Positions 43,960 to 57,090 are shown, counted from the stretch's first letter. The stretch: DNA of 64,000 nucleotides from Deroplatys truncata (GCA_030765065.1 CM060989.1:40477501-40541500), one strand, 5' to 3'. The notes: a model not told the origin generated them from the letters alone. A program made the numbers and translations.

Positions 43960-44200
43960 TCCTTTAGAACGAGCGAGGTGGTGCCGCATTAACGTGTGCG
44001 ACTCGCATTTGGGAGGTCCCGGTTCAACTCCCCCCCGGGGCCGACCAACCTGATTGAAGGTTTTTTCGCTGTTCTCCTAGATCGCTAGCGAATACTGGAT
44101 TGGATAATTTGATAGGCGAATTTTCCTATCATTCCTTTCATCACTATATACCAGGCTTTGGGCTGGTCACCCATTCTGGATATAAAATGATCCAGAGTTT
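43960..44200 (+). mobile_element. Type II SINE
   Basis: Head GAGGTGGTGCCGCATTAACG, CCCGGTTCAACTCCC as B box, body CGACCAACCTGATTGAAGG, TTTTTTCGCTGTTCTCCTAG and GCTAGCGAATACTGG. The tail after about 44150 is unrelated to the GC-rich tail at 9700-9900. Confidence 0.65.
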
Positions 44201-44962
44201 GCTTGCTTCTCGACAGGCTACTGACCTAATGCATGTTTCTCGGATGTGTATTCTGAGGTTATAATTGGCGCAGATGGAGTTCTAAAACCCCTACATGCAT
44301 ACACGTAACATGTTTACTATGCGCTAGTTGTATAGCACCCAGTGTATATCAGTTCGATTATGGAGAAGAAACAGATGAACTCAGCTCAAGGATGGCAAAA
44401 GATAGAATCCTGGTTACGCTGGATGTTGCGGGTACTTCGCTAGAATTTCTTGGCCACTTCATTCCGTTTGCTGAACGCAGTGTCTGTGATGACCTCTGAA
44501 AACCCAGTTCGTGCATGAAAGTTTCGCGTGTGTGGCTTTTCATGTCATCTCATCCATCCGCCTCATTTCCACGAAAACCTTCCACCATCCATAAGTTGCT
44601 GGCTTTCACGCGGATTTTTATATTGCTCTTGATTGCTCATTTTCCTTCCTTCTTCTCCTCTGGTGCCTATTTCGTCCAACGTTTCGTTTCTTACTCATTT
44701 TATATTATTCTTTTTCTTCTTCTTTATTCACTTCTGTATAGTCGACATCTTCATTACTTTGTAATTAACCTCTGCTATTACTGCCTGTGTTTTCTTGATT
44801 TTATTTAGTTATTTTGGCGGTACTGTATTGCATTTTATTCTTCTTAGGTGTTTGTGCGTGCGTCATTACATGGTCTTTCTTTTTACTTTCTCTACCATGT
44901 ACTGGTGTGCATAAAATGCAGCCCATAATGGAACGGAGCTGTTTATGTTGGTACTGAAAAAA
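44201..44962. other. No gene recognised
   Basis: Frames at 44358-44543 (-) and 44515-44808 (+) overlap and have no motif. The 44600-44790 part is T-rich, and the plus-strand peptide is hydrophobic only for that reason. Confidence 0.35.
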
Positions 44963-46380
44963 TCTGATGTGTTACACTCACATGACTTTCTCTACTCTTG
45001 TACAAACTATTTTTACAAACGCTTTTCTCCATATGCTTCATGTTAATCGCTGGTTGCTATGTGGCGCATTCCATTCTCTTTGCATGTCCAGGACATAAAA
45101 AAAATGAATAACGAATTTGAGAAAAAGTGTAAGTATTGGAAAATATAAGGGAATAACAAGCAATATCTCGAAAATGTTTCACTCAACAACAACAAAAAAT
45201 GTATATGGCATAAATTGTGTATTTTAACGCGATTTTGTGTAGTAAAATTTTGTCTATCTCTTATGGTTTACCAGTTATACAAAAGTCGTTCACAATGAAG
45301 AATACTTTTGGAGACATTCCCAGAAAATTCAAGATATACATTTTATTTGTCATGAAAATATCTTAAACATATGATATTTTAATCAAAATTGTTAGCCATT
45401 TTTGAGAAAATTAAAATTCTCGAAAAATGTTCAATGTAAAGGGTAATCTGGGGCGGGGGATTTTCTTAAAAACCTTCGTGTCGCATCTCTGGAAGATACT
45501 GAACCTAAATACCAAGTTTGGTGTTTACCCGACTGTTCGTTTCCGAGTTATGCTGTTCACAGACACACACACACACACACACGCACACACACACAGACAC
45601 ACGCACGAACATGTTATCAAAATGCTTTTTTTGGATTCAGGGGGTCTCAAAACATGTATTTCCGGTGAAATCTCGGTATCAAATTTTTGGTGGAATACAA
45701 TACTTCCCCTACTTACTATATGTAGTAGAGAAAGTAAAAATCTAGCCACACCCTATATCAGCGTGACCACCTATGTTTTTCAAACTTCCGAAGGACTTTG
45801 CATGTCCAGTACACAAGTATTGGAAAATTTAAGGGAATAACAAGCAATATCTCGAAAATGGTTCACTCTACAATTAAATATATATGACATAAATTGTGTA
45901 TTTTAACGCGATCTATAGTTTTTGTGTAGCAATATTTTGTCTATCTCTTATGGTTTACCAGTTATGTAAAACTCATTTACAATGAAGAATACTTTTGGAT
46001 TAATTCCCAGAAAACTCGAGATATACATTTCATAAACATATGATATTTTTAATCGAAATCGTTAGAGCCATTTTTGAGAAAATTAAAATTTTGAAAAATG
46101 TTCCATGTAAAGGGTAATCTGGGGTGGGGGGATTTTCTTGAAAACCTTCGTGTCGCATCTCTGGAAGATACTGAACCTAAGTACCAAGTTTGGTGTTTGT
46201 CCGGCTGTTCGTTTCTGAGTTATGCTGTTCACAGACACACACACGGACATGTTTCCAAAAATGCTTTTTTTGGAATCAGGGGGTCTCAAAACATATATTT
46301 CCGGTGAAATCTCGGTATCGAATTTTTGGGTGGAATACAATACTTCCCCTACTTACTATACGTAGTAGAGAAAGTAAAAA
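44963..46380 (+). mobile_element. Family A L-R plus L-tail/R module
   Basis: First copy 44963-45740 (L shortened by a deletion from CTTCATGTTAATCG to CTGGTTGCTATGTGG). After 55 unrelated bases a second piece follows: the last bases of L (CTTTGCATGTCCAG, 45799) joined by a deletion to R (AAGTATTGG...), ending GAGAAAGT plus five As at 46380. Microsatellites at 45562-45603 and 46234-46245. Confidence 0.85.
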
Positions 46381-48010
46381 TAGTAAAAGCGATAGCTTGC
46401 ACACTGAATTATGTTCTTATTAGCAGTTTTCTATGTACGTAACCAAATTTGTATTTTATGCTAACTCCGAAATTGTTCCTTTTAACATTCTCCAATTGGC
46501 AGCAGTTGTGTTTATTTTCATAATGCCACAGATTACATATCCTTTATTGTTAGATAAGGCTAATAATAATAATAATAATAATAGTAATAATTTCTTTGCT
46601 TCCCTTTTATGTACTTTATGCTGAAAACTTTCTTTTAAAGGATTTCCTATCCACATTATGAACATAGTTCTATGGTATACCTATAAGCTATGCTCGTGAC
46701 CCGAGTTTCACTTACGTAAACACAAATGAACAGATGGAAGGAAAGAACAAATATTTCCATGCTTTGTATTATCTCACGTCTTAAGTTCTGATTTGTTTCT
46801 GATGGATTAACAGATTTTGGTCACCGGACTAGGTAAATGTAATGGCTGAGATTGAGTCACCAAGCCAGGCTATTGCAGAAACGTGATTTAGTGCGTCAGC
46901 TAAATTAGCTTATTCACAACTCAGTTAACGCTGCACGTTACAGAAATACCTCTGTTCCTTCCCCATTGTTTTGCATGTTTTCACTTAGACACACGAGTCT
47001 ATGGAATGCTGCACAGTAAACGCAGTCAAGGTCTATCAAAATTATAGTCCACCAACTCTTTGGGGACATGTGCGAGGCAATAACGAAGTCTGGACTCTTT
47101 TCATTCCTTATCTAGCATAAATAAACAATAACTTTGAATAATGCAAACGTTAAAATTATCGAAGATTTATCAAAGTGTTAGACATACTTCGATATCACTG
47201 AGTATCGAGGTATCGAGTCCCCATCCCTAAAAATTAGCTACACTATCTCAATGTTAAAATCAATTACGTGGTTGTCCGATAGTAATCCAAAGGAAAATGG
47301 ATTTCATCCTATTACAGCTTTTCTTCTCCCAGGGTTTCATTTTGTGGGCCTTTGTTGAAAAATTCACGTTCGTGATCAACTTTTAAATGAGCTCCGTCTT
47401 TCTATCGTATCAAAATAATTTAGCGGTACCTATTCGGCCAACATGAATAGAGCGAACGTATGAAAACCTCCCTCCTTTATGTGTTTTATACAAACACACA
47501 TACATGGGTTTCCTTTGCTTTGTGAAGGTCGGCAGGGAAAATAACATAGGTGTGTTTATACAGTATATCAATAAGGGTAGCTTGACCACTCCTTACTCCC
47601 TTTGACTCCTCAGGGACTTGCGAGGGTACAAAAAATTGCGTGTAGGAGGGGTTGAAGATTGAAATAAGGGCTGAGGGATGATAAAGAAAAGGTGGTCAGG
47701 GAAAAGCAAGGGAAATGGCTCTGATGGGGTGCAAAGGGCCATCCAACAATGTGTGGAATACGATGATGGGGTTCGTACTGGAGATATGGCTCCTGGCGAA
47801 GTCCTTTGTCTTCTGCAAGTCCTGCATCTCCAGACCGTGATCAGCTTCCTGATTCTGGTGTCCCGGGCTACACAACAAGTCTATATAGAACGTATTTTCA
47901 CATCTTTCTTCTCCTGCTTTCAGTAATCGGCCTTTTAGCGATCTCATCCTTGTCTTAAGAAAACCACCTTACTTCCTTAAAGATGCGTTTAGAACTGAAG
48001 TATACATGTA
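46381..48010. other. No gene recognised
   Basis: Contains (AAT)n at 46560-46592 and a possible hAT-like terminus at 47180-47229 whose outer end reads, on the minus strand, TAGGGATGGGGACTCGATAC. No partner end was found. Opposing frames at 47678-47947 have no recognisable motif. Confidence 0.35.
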
Positions 48011-48584
48011 CAGAGAGAGCCAAAAAACTGCGAACCGTCTACGCGGTGTTTCTCCTGTCCGCGTCCTCCGCGCTCGTTGCCGTCTGCCGCTATCATAAAA
48101 AGGTGCGTATGAAACCATACAACATTTTTAAAACTACTTTTAAAGGCTTTACTTAACAACTTTATGAAAGGAGATGCTGAAAATGGCCACCGTCGTTATC
48201 CATACATTTTTGGCACCTCTTTAGGAAACTATTCATCACTCGTCGTAGTTCATGTTGAGAAATCCTGGCAATTTCCTAGCGGATATTTTGTTTTTATTCT
48301 TCCAGGGTGTGTGGGTTTGTCTTGTATACTTTGTTTTAAGTTACCCCAGAGATAGAAATAGCAGGCGGTTAGATCGGGGGACCGAGGGCCACAAATCTCT
48401 ACTAATAATTCTGTTCTCAAACACAGTTTCATAAAGTTGGTAAGTAAAGCCTTTAAAAGTAGTTTTAAAAATGTTGTATGGTTTCATCCGCGTCTTTCTA
48501 TGATAGCGGCAGACGGCAACAAGCGCCGAGAACGCGGACAGAAAAACACCTCGCAGCCGGTCCGTAGTCTTTTGGCTCTCCCTG
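48011..48584. mobile_element. IS630/mariner-type mini-element with long inverted repeats
   Basis: 574 bp, TA on both sides. Inverted repeats of about 157-159 bases (48011-48169 and 48428-48584) start CAGAGAGAGCCAAAA and CAGGGAGAGCCAAAA. Between them, the minus strand encodes GPRSPDLTACYFYLWGNLKQ, matching the PRSPDLTPxDFFLWG motif around the last catalytic residue of an IS630-type arthropod transposase (the Asp is replaced by Tyr here). The rest of the gene is deleted. Confidence 0.85.
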
Positions 48585-48617
48585 TATTATACGTTCCATG
48601 ATACCTACAAACCTGTT

Positions 48618-49764
48618 AACCTTGTAGGTAGAAAGGGTATTGTATTCCACCCAAAAGTATGATATCAAAATTTCACCAAAAATACATGTTTTTAGGCTCC
48701 TAAATCCAAACAAAGTTTAGAAAAAGGTGTGTATGTGTTTGTGAACAGCATAACTCAGAAATGAAAATCCCAATACATGCCAAACCTGACATTTAAGTTC
48801 AGCATATTCCAAGGATTCAATACGAAGATTTTTTATAAAAATCCAACACCCTATAACTATCCTTTATATGGGGAAAAAATCATTATTTTTTATTTTCTCA
48901 AAAGTGCTTCTAAAGATTTTTATTAAAATATCATATGTTTAAGGTACTTGCACAGCAAATAAAATGCCTATCTTGTATTTTCTAGGAATAGCTCGTGAAG
49001 TCGTCTTTATTCTGAAGGACTTTTGTACAACTGGTAAAGCTAAAAAAAGTTGAACATAATCCTACTACACAAAAAATGCAGATCCCTTTAAAGTACACAT
49101 CTGTAGAAAATATTTATTTTTTGCCGCCTTAATCATTTCCGAGATATTCTTTGTTATTGATATATGCCTGTTTGAGTGTGAACAGCATAACTCAAAAATA
49201 AAAAGTTGGTTAAACACAACATTTGGTGCTTAAGTTCGGCATGATTCAAGGAAGCGATATTAAGCTTTTCAAGAAAATCCTCATCCCAAGCTACGTTTTA
49301 CATGGAAATAATGTCGTTAGTTTTGATTTTCTCAAGAAATGGCTAACGATTTTGTTTAAAATACTTGAGATATTTGCATGGCAAGTTTACAATCTGTTAA
49401 GTCCTCTTTGTTCTATATGACTTTTGTATAATTGGTAAACCAAGAAATAGACAACATCTTACCACACAAGAAATGTAAACCTCGTTAAAGCACACAACTT
49501 ATGTCAAATAAAAATTGTTGTGGCGTTCAGTATTTCCCATATATTCTTTGTTATTGTTTAAATTTAAAAATACAAGAAGCATGGAAAAGCCTTCACACAG
49601 CAATTCGCTTTTCGCTATATTCTACTTATACGTACAAGAAACATATAAATGTGCAATGAACGTTTATCTCGATTAAAAAGAAACATAGACACTATAATAA
49701 GATTTCGTAAGAATAGTTTGTGGAAGAATGAGTAGATGAAGTCATATGAATGCAACACATCAAA
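48618..49764 (-). mobile_element. Family A R-R-L array (L-R-R on the minus strand)
   Basis: First R is 48618-49163 (starts GGTAGAAAGGGTATTGTATT, no full terminus). A second R starts within the microsatellite region at 49167 (GTGTGAACAGCATAACTC) and runs to about 49556. The L module follows, ending GTCATATGAATGCAACACAT at 49760. All parts are clearly diverged, so the array is old. Confidence 0.75.
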
Positions 49765-49803
49765 TTGTTTTATTTTGTTTCATTTATTTGAATTGATCAA
49801 AGC

Positions 49804-50475
49804 GTTTCTACTTTCCCTACCACGTACACAGTATGTAGAGAGAAGGCATTGCATTCAATCCAAAAATTCGATACCAATATTTCACCGGAAATATTTGTTT
49901 TGAGTAAAGAAAAGCATTTTTAAAGGATGCCCTTGTGGGTGTGGGTGTATATGTGTGTCCACGCGCGCGCGTGCATGCGTGCGTCTGAACAGCATAGCTC
50001 AAAAACGAAATATCGGATAAATACCAAAATTGGTGTTTAGGTTCAGTACCTTCCACAGATACGGTACAAGGGTTTTCAAGATCATCCCCCACCCGTTTAC
50101 ATGGGATATTTTTCGAAATTTTTAATTTTCTAAAAAATGGCTCTAAAGATTTTGATTAAAATACCACACATTAAAGATATTTACATAAGAAATAAAATGT
50201 TTGTTTTTAAATTTTTGGGAACAGCCAGTGAAGTCCTCTTCATTCGGCGTTAAGTGATAGATGAAAGCGTACTACACAAACATTGTACATCTTTTTAAAA
50301 CACTTCAAATATCCTTTTTGTGACATAAGCTATTTCTTTGATATCAGTTACTAAAGGTTTGAATTATTCAATACTTTGTCGACATTCAACTGTTTCTCGT
50401 GATGTCATGGAAGGAATATAGAATTTTAAGGCTAGCATGTTGCGTCCAGTTCTAAAACATTTGACTATAACTGCA
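49804..50475 (-). mobile_element. Family A element, L end lost
   Basis: R end TTTCCCTACCACGTACACAG, (GT)n with GCGCGCG at 49936-49982, the middle of the module, and the beginning of L (AAGGCTAGCATGTTGCGTCC, TTTGACTATAAC). It stops at about 50475. Confidence 0.75.
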
Positions 50476-51498
50476 TTTTTAAAAGAAATGAAAGCAATGA
50501 ATGTGTTTAATAAGTTACTATGCCATATTGGAATTACAAATCCAAGAGATTGACAATGATTCACATACATACACAAATCATTATGAGTGCATTGTGTGAT
50601 AATTATTACTTAATATTGTTAGAAAATACCACATGTAAAATAATATTTGCAAAAAGCACTTATATATTGCGAAAAATCAATTAAAATTGCATTAATTATA
50701 AAGGAGAAAGAAAAATACTGCATTCGCAACGTTTTAAACATTGTATGACATAAAAAGGTAAACAAAAGAGAAAATCTAATTGAAATATGTTAAAAACGAA
50801 TTTTAATTGTTGACATGCTATTTATATTAATGTTATTTATTTAACTTCTAAAATTTGTAGATAATTTTAATGTATTTCGTGATGCTTAGCAGCTAAGCGA
50901 ACAAGTAAACAACATTAAACTTTATATGACTTAAGAAAATTTTTCACAAAGAAGAAGATGCACTGAGCAGCGCTGAGTTCATTTTCTAGGAAAATTATAT
51001 TACATTGTATGCAAGAGATGATCAATAATTAAATACTGAACTAATATAAAGAGTCAAAAAGCAAAATTATTGTAAGTAAAACTGAATGATAAAGGTAACT
51101 GTTCTACATTTTATTTCACATTGCCAGTGAGAAAATAAATCACTTTTTAGTGAAAACTATTATTTCTATTCTTATTCAAATGTCTTACGTTAAAACAGGT
51201 AAAGAACCTCTGGATAAGAGTAGATTGCAATTAATTGAACTATATGTATTTTAAATTACTTAAAACACACCGTACAAACCAAGTAAATTGAAATAAAGTT
51301 TTAACATAATTCTAAAGCGCAACACACGCTGTAGAACTCCAACAATAACTTAGTGGAGTAAATTTTTCGCCAAGAATCACTCCTGTCAAACCAGGTAGAC
51401 ACTATATTACCATTGATTTTATCAGCGCAGTAAATTCAAATCGGGCAATTACAAGTTACAGCATCCGAGACTACCAGATCATCAGAGAACTATAAGAT
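50476..51498. other. No gene recognised
   Basis: Very AT-rich, no frame above 60 codons and no repeat end seen. Confidence 0.45.
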
Positions 51499-51675
51499 CA
51501 ACTATCGCTGTTCCCCTTGTATCTACAATGAAACGTGTAATGCAGCTATTTCCGGAAATGTTTATTTCGATTAAAATGAAGTAGGTAGGAAAATAAGCTT
51601 TCGTTAGAATAATTTGTATACCAACTAATAAGCTATAGAGGGCAGAGAAAGTCCATGAATGTAAAATATCAGATG
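51499..51675 (-). mobile_element. Family A L-module fragment
   Basis: ACTATCGCTGTTCCCCTTGT to GGGCAGAGAAAGTCCATGAA...ATATCAGA. L only, older subfamily. Confidence 0.7.
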
Positions 51676-52706
51676 TTTTTAAACTTTTAAAATATTAGTG
51701 TTGTATAAATCGTCTCCTTCACGTCCCATCTTTCGAGTTCACGACCTATAAGCCCAAAATAGGAGGGACTTTGACATGGAAATAAAACACTTTAGATAGC
51801 AAACAGTTCCTGATCCCTCTCTTCGTCGAGGAGCAGTCTTCAAATGGCTCCAAACGCATTTCACAGTCGACTGATAAAACGAGATCTCTCTCTGTCTCTT
51901 GTTTGCATACTTTTAAAGTTCTTTCTCTCCTTTCCAGGGAATATATTCCTTTCTGGAACAAACTCCACAAACCCACTCGCTCAAATGCTCTACTTGTAGA
52001 CCTGTATGTTTCCCCAAAGAAGATGTGGACGATGCATTATTCATTTTAAGCCGTAGTCAACTAGGTTAGGCCGAGACGTTCATTTTTAGGTACGTTCGCT
52101 ACTGTGCAACACCTATCGCCGTCAACAAGTCTGTCTAATGCTCGTTTGCACGTACAGTTTTGAAGTTTAATATACAACAGTTTGGGAAAAGTATATTATG
52201 CAACAAGATTATAATGGTGTAATTAAGACGCTAGTATGTTTATAAAAAGCGATAGTGAGCTTTTGGTTGAATACACTATAATTTCAAAACTTTGAGTTTT
52301 TATAAAAAGATCTGACCTTGTTAATTGTGTGTGAATAAATGCTGATCGGATGGCAGGATCTTAACGTGTATACGAGTACTGCAACAAATGGCAGTACTAT
52401 TGAGTCCAGGCCGTATTTATTGATTTTTTGCGGGTAACTTATAATGAACAGTATTGAAGCGAAGGGAGTGAACTCGTTTATTAGAATATTAAAATTATAA
52501 CGAACAGAATTTATTTTATTTCATGTTAAATATCATATTTCATTGTTTATCTGGGGAATGTATTCCAGTGGACTGCTGCTTGGAGGGAGTTAAAATGTAG
52601 ATACGGACTGCGCGCCTCGCCGAGTAAGATCATAATGAGTCGAAGTATAATGAATGCCATTATAGTTCAGTGTATTAACGTATTATAGTGTGGTCAACCA
52701 AAAATA
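51676..52706. other. No gene recognised
   Basis: A pyrimidine tract with CTTTCCAG at about 51940 resembles a splice acceptor, and a minus-strand frame (51746-51976) overlaps it. Neither has other support. Confidence 0.35.
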
Positions 52707-53461
52707 TCTAAAGTGTTGCATTCTCATGACTTTCTTTACTCACTATTCCACAAACCATTCTTCTGACTACTTGTTAATCGAGATAAACTTTTATTACACA
52801 TTTATACATTTCGTTGTAGGTATAAGAATACATCTGTCATGGCTTTGAAATCCCATGTTCCTTGCTTGACCGCGAGAAAAAGTTTAAGTATTTAAAAATT
52901 CCAACTAATAACAAAGAATTTCCCGAAAATGCTTAACCTCACAAAAATATTTAATTGACATAAAATGTGTGCTTTAACAAGATCTACATTTGTTGCATAG
53001 TAAGGTTTTTGTATATCTCTTACGGCTTAATAGTTATACAAAAGCATTCAGAATGAAGGGGACTTCAGTTATTCCCAGAAAATTCAACATATACATTTTA
53101 TTTATCATGCAAAAGTCTTAAACATATGGTATTTTAATCAAAATCATTACACCAATTTTTGAGAAAATCAAACATAACGAAAATTCTTCCATGTAAAGGG
53201 TAGTTTGGGGGTGGGGAATTTTCTTGAAAAATGCGTGTCGCATCTTTGGAATTTACTGAACTTAAATACCAAATTTGTTACCAACTTTGACATTTAAGAT
53301 AATTTTCGTTTTTTGAGTTATGCTGTCCACAAACACACGAACCTTTTTCTTAATTTTTTTTATTTAGGGAGTCTCAAAAAGTGTATTTCCGGTGAAATAT
53401 CGCTATGAAATTTTTGAGTGGAATGCAATACTCCCTCCTATTTCTAGAAGAGGAAGTAAAA
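52707..53461 (+). mobile_element. Family A element, old diverged copy
   Basis: Start TCTAAAGTGTTGCATTCTCA with TGACTTTCTTTACTC, the middle (AAGATCTACATTTGTTGC), R without a microsatellite, and the end AGAGGAAGTAAA. Confidence 0.75.
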
Positions 53462-54502
53462 GAAGCATAAATGTGCCAAATTTGGTTGAAATCTACATAT
53501 AATGAATGATCTAGATTTAGTTTATGTATTTAAGGGTATCTTAAAAATTTAGATCATAAGAGAATCCTGCAAGTAGATACACAACAGAAATTCTATATGT
53601 AAGAGTTACAGGATGATCTGTATACACATTTTGAATTTTGTTGAAGTTGATGGTCTAGTTTATACACAAAGCCTCCTATGCTCTAGCTAGAACCTTTTCA
53701 CAAAATGGGTGCACCTGTTCCCGAGTCGCCGTCCACTTTGTTCGAATAGGCAACCCAAATGACAACAGGTATGGTAAAATATCTCTAGATACTGTTTTAT
53801 CATTACGTTACGTAGCACTACTTGCTTCTGTTTCAGTTATCTTATTTAAAAGCGTGCTGGTATTGCTAGCATTGTCATCGCGTACGAGACAATTGTATTT
53901 GGTGTACTAAATTTAGCTTTAATTGTTACATCGATCTGCTTGGTTTGCTCGGCATTAACAAAACAACCCGAAAGACTCTGCATGCTTATTTGCATGATGA
54001 CCTAACTCAAGGTAAGAAGCCAAAGACATCTGCCACCCGTGGAACGACTTACATCGGTCTTTTATTCAACCTGAAAATATATGATTTTATTAATGTTATC
54101 ATTGCATCTATAGATGCATAAGATATTATTTATTACTAAAACTTACTTGGAATAGATCATCAGTTTAAAGGACGAACCTTACATCAATCACAACCAGTAT
54201 AAGCTGATGTAACTTATCAAGCTTTCATTCTTCCTGATATCTCAACAAGGTTAACCATTAATTTAATACTCGCTCCGGCTATTAATATAAGTTACTTACA
54301 CTTCAATCTTATACACACAATTCTTTCGTTCCTTGCTGAATAAATAAAAACTAGTAGGAAAACTGTTTCTGCAGAAAAAATAGAGCTTCAGCTTTCTGAG
54401 CTACTTCAATAATTCTTAAGGAATATTTTCTATTTTGGTTGAATTATCATTCTCATCGTTCATTTTATTAATAAAGAAACAAGCAAAACAAGCCTACCAC
54501 TA
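53462..54502. other. No gene firmly recognised
   Basis: An acceptor-like CTTGCTTCTGTTTCAG (about 53823-53838) is followed 160 bases later by a donor-like CAAGGTAAGA (about 54009-54018). A frame without Met from about 53868 to 54118 reads LLGLLGINKTTRKTLHAYLH in part, matches nothing I know, and is not continuous with the acceptor. Left uncalled. Confidence 0.3.
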
Positions 54503-54625
54503 CCGAGTGGGATGGCTCAGGCGGTAATGTTTGGGAGTTCCCGGGTTCAAATCCCCTGGGCCGACCAATCTGACGAGTTTTTTCGTGGTTTACCTCAGTC
54601 GCCAAAGTAAATACCGGATTTATAT
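54503..54625 (+). mobile_element. Type II SINE, short copy
   Basis: Head GGGATGGCTCAGGCGGTAAT, B box CGGGTTCAAATCCCC, then CCGACCAATCTGACG and TTTTTTCGTGGTTTACCTCA. The body stops after TAAATACCGG. Confidence 0.7.
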
Positions 54626-55369
54626 TTAATACCACGACTCAAAGTTCCACCTTAAGTCTAAAAAGATAGTAAAATTACAAATAAAGGGTAATAGCGAATA
54701 CTCTGGCATGAAAGCAGGTAGACTGAACGGCAGTGTAGAAGCAGAGGTACAGTTGCTATACACATGCCTCTGTAGACACCTGTCGAAGGTGCCATCTGCT
54801 CGTCACAGGGGCAGAGTTGGTTGACCGCCACACACCCAGCAACGAGATATCTCCTAACAGATCCATCGTAATATGACCAAGTGACGTAAAATAAATAGAA
54901 AAAAAAGTATCACTATCGCTATGCAACCGTAACGCCATTCTTTAGCTAATCCCCCCAAAAATGAAATAAAATATAACCTGCTATTAATTTACAATGCTAG
55001 GATTGCATAAACTTTATATGTAACTCGATTGTGCCAATCTGAAAATGACCTCATGCGCTAAATATCCATTCGTATCATAATCTGAAGGATTATGCATGTA
55101 TTTGTTGTACAGATAGCTTTATTCTCTTCAAACATCCTGTTTATTCCCTAAGAATATTTAACGAAGCTTTACCTAACAGTATAGACGTTCATGTCTAACT
55201 CTTCTAAGACAATTCCACAGTCTAGTAATAACTCAATAACTATGTTAACAGGCTTTATTAGTACCTAAGTGAAGGCTATTAATGACAGAAATCTTTTTAC
55301 CTAGCGAATTGTCTCTGTGGTAAAGTTGAGGCTTAAATTAACAAGGAATTAAAATTATTCTTCTTCTTT
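54626..55369. other. No gene recognised
   Basis: AT-rich apart from a GC-richer patch at 54730-54850. No supported frame. Confidence 0.4.
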
Positions 55370-55880
55370 CCACATGGATTGGGCTGGCTACACCGTTCCG
55401 GTCTCTTTATCTGTTCTCTCCAACGCTTCTTTGGCCTTCCAACCTATCGGTATCGATTAGGCTTAAAGTTTAAAACTTGTTTAGAAATTCGTCTGTTAAT
55501 TATTCGTAAAATATTATGTACCCATTTTTGCCTATAGTCTTGTATTAGTTTGCTTTAAGATTCCATGATTTGCTTCCATACAGTGTTACTGGTAGAGCCA
55601 TCACTGAATAAAGTCTAAATTTTGTATCCTTTCTAGTTTTATTTTTAAATATCCTATGTATTGTTTCGCGGATTGCTTGGAATTTATATATTTTTGTATC
55701 TGTATCTCCATCTTCTTCATGCCTCACGTCACAGCCTGGACATTTGAAGTGTTTTGTTTATTCTATTGGAGTGTCATCTATCACAATTTTGTTCCTTTCT
55801 GGTGTCTACCTTTGAACACGATTGTTTTTGTTTTAGTTTTAGAAATTATTATATTATTCCTTTTACAAATGATGTTAAGT
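55370..55880 (-). pseudogene. RTE-like reverse transcriptase C-terminal relic
   Basis: Minus-strand reading, from 55880 down: ISKTKTKTIVFKGRH, then KHFKCPGCDVRHEEDGDTDT, IHRIFKNKTRKDTKFRLYSV and MALPVTLYGSKSWNLKA. After frameshifts it ends near KEALERTDKET, alternatively GRPKKRW. This is the region after the RT catalytic core (SKTKxMxFKG...FxYLGCxVSYE...YxxxxxPxLxYGSExW) in insect RTE-like elements. Frames change at least twice, so it is dead. Confidence 0.75.
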
Positions 55881-56269
55881 TAATGCACAGACATATGTAG
55901 AGCATTCTCATGGTCAAAATAAAGACTATGGTTCGCAAATGCCAAATGATTAAAGGGATAAAAGTTAAAACCCATATTTCGACCAACATGACAAGGGTTT
56001 TTTTTAGCCATTTTAGCAACTAATAACGTATAAAAATGTCGCAATATGACCCAAAAAGTTAAAACGACAATAAATAAGTGCACATGCTGTAATATTTCTG
56101 CAGGAATCATCGCATCAGTATAATTTTCGTGAGTTAGTGACGTCACGGTGTTATCACAAGAGACCAGGCGCCATGCGCCCAGGGAGTGAAGCGCGGTTGA
56201 CTTGCCAGGCGAGGTGTGAAAAGGATTCGCAGGGGGACGAAGAGAAGCAAGCCAAGCACAAAACCTCAT
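55880..56269 (-). other. Unrecognised 129-codon frame, CpG-rich start
   Basis: A minus-strand frame of 129 codons starts in a CpG-rich 150-base segment (56120-56270) and runs into AT-rich sequence. One stretch is hydrophobic (VHLFIVVLTFWVILRHFYTL). A perfect CRE palindrome TGACGTCA lies at 56138-56145. I recognise no family. The composition shift inside the frame argues against a real gene; a repeat-borne frame is more likely. Confidence 0.2.
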
Positions 56270-56280
56270 CTTCCCCTACA

Positions 56281-57090
56281 ACATCAACAACAACCCTATA
56301 AACTGAACATATGAGCGACAAGAAAGGAGAAGCATTGATGGAAATGGCTACAGCAAGTGGACCAGGACGTAAATCTCTTCCACCCGGAACTCAGTTCCGG
56401 AAAATCCTTCGGATCAGCGTTGATGTGGGCTTCCATCGCGTTAATAACAACGAAAAACCTTCTTTACGATCAGCAGAGTAATAAAATACAGAATAGAAGC
56501 GAATAAGAATGGGCTATATTTTAATGTGTAAATAGTTCGATATTTCTAGGACCTAAACACAGGCTTTGGTTTTCCTTTCAGGTATTTAATTACAATCTAA
56601 AGCTCAACGTGACACAGAATTAACATTTCCCAAAACTACATTACTAACAGAACCTGTTATTCTTAAATAACAAAATCACTTCCAATTATTCTTAGAACCA
56701 TTATGTATAATAGTAATTCATGCAACAAATGGATAAGTTTGATTATTGCACGGGTGCCACATTAACATTAACCACGAGGTGGATACAGCTTTTTATGCAA
56801 TCTTATAGATTAAAGGAAATATAAATCATGGAATAATTCGGCCTGCATTGGTGACATAAGTGGGAGGTCTTAATATATTCGTAAATGAGACGTTAGCTTC
56901 TCTCCCGGCATTTCATTTATTACCTGGTGTGTTGAACGGATAAACAAGACAGGCATGCACTCCCTTCCTGCGAGAGAAGTGAACAGGTGTTACGGACTGT
57001 GATGTAACCTAATATCAGCAAGCATGATAAGAAATTATAAATTCAGATCTTAATTATTCTATATTTAATACATGTATTCTGTATTTAATA
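56281..57090. other. No gene recognised
   Basis: AT-rich, no supported feature. Confidence 0.4.

Noticed and set aside
47180..47229. Complete hAT element ending TAGGGATGGGG on the minus strand
   Set aside because: Only one end is plausible; no matching inverted end or 8-bp duplication was found in the surrounding kilobases.
55656..55883. Plus-strand 75-codon hydrophobic frame resembling a membrane protein
   Set aside because: It is the reverse complement of the RTE-like RT relic; Phe/Leu/Val richness follows from Lys/Asn-rich coding on the other strand.
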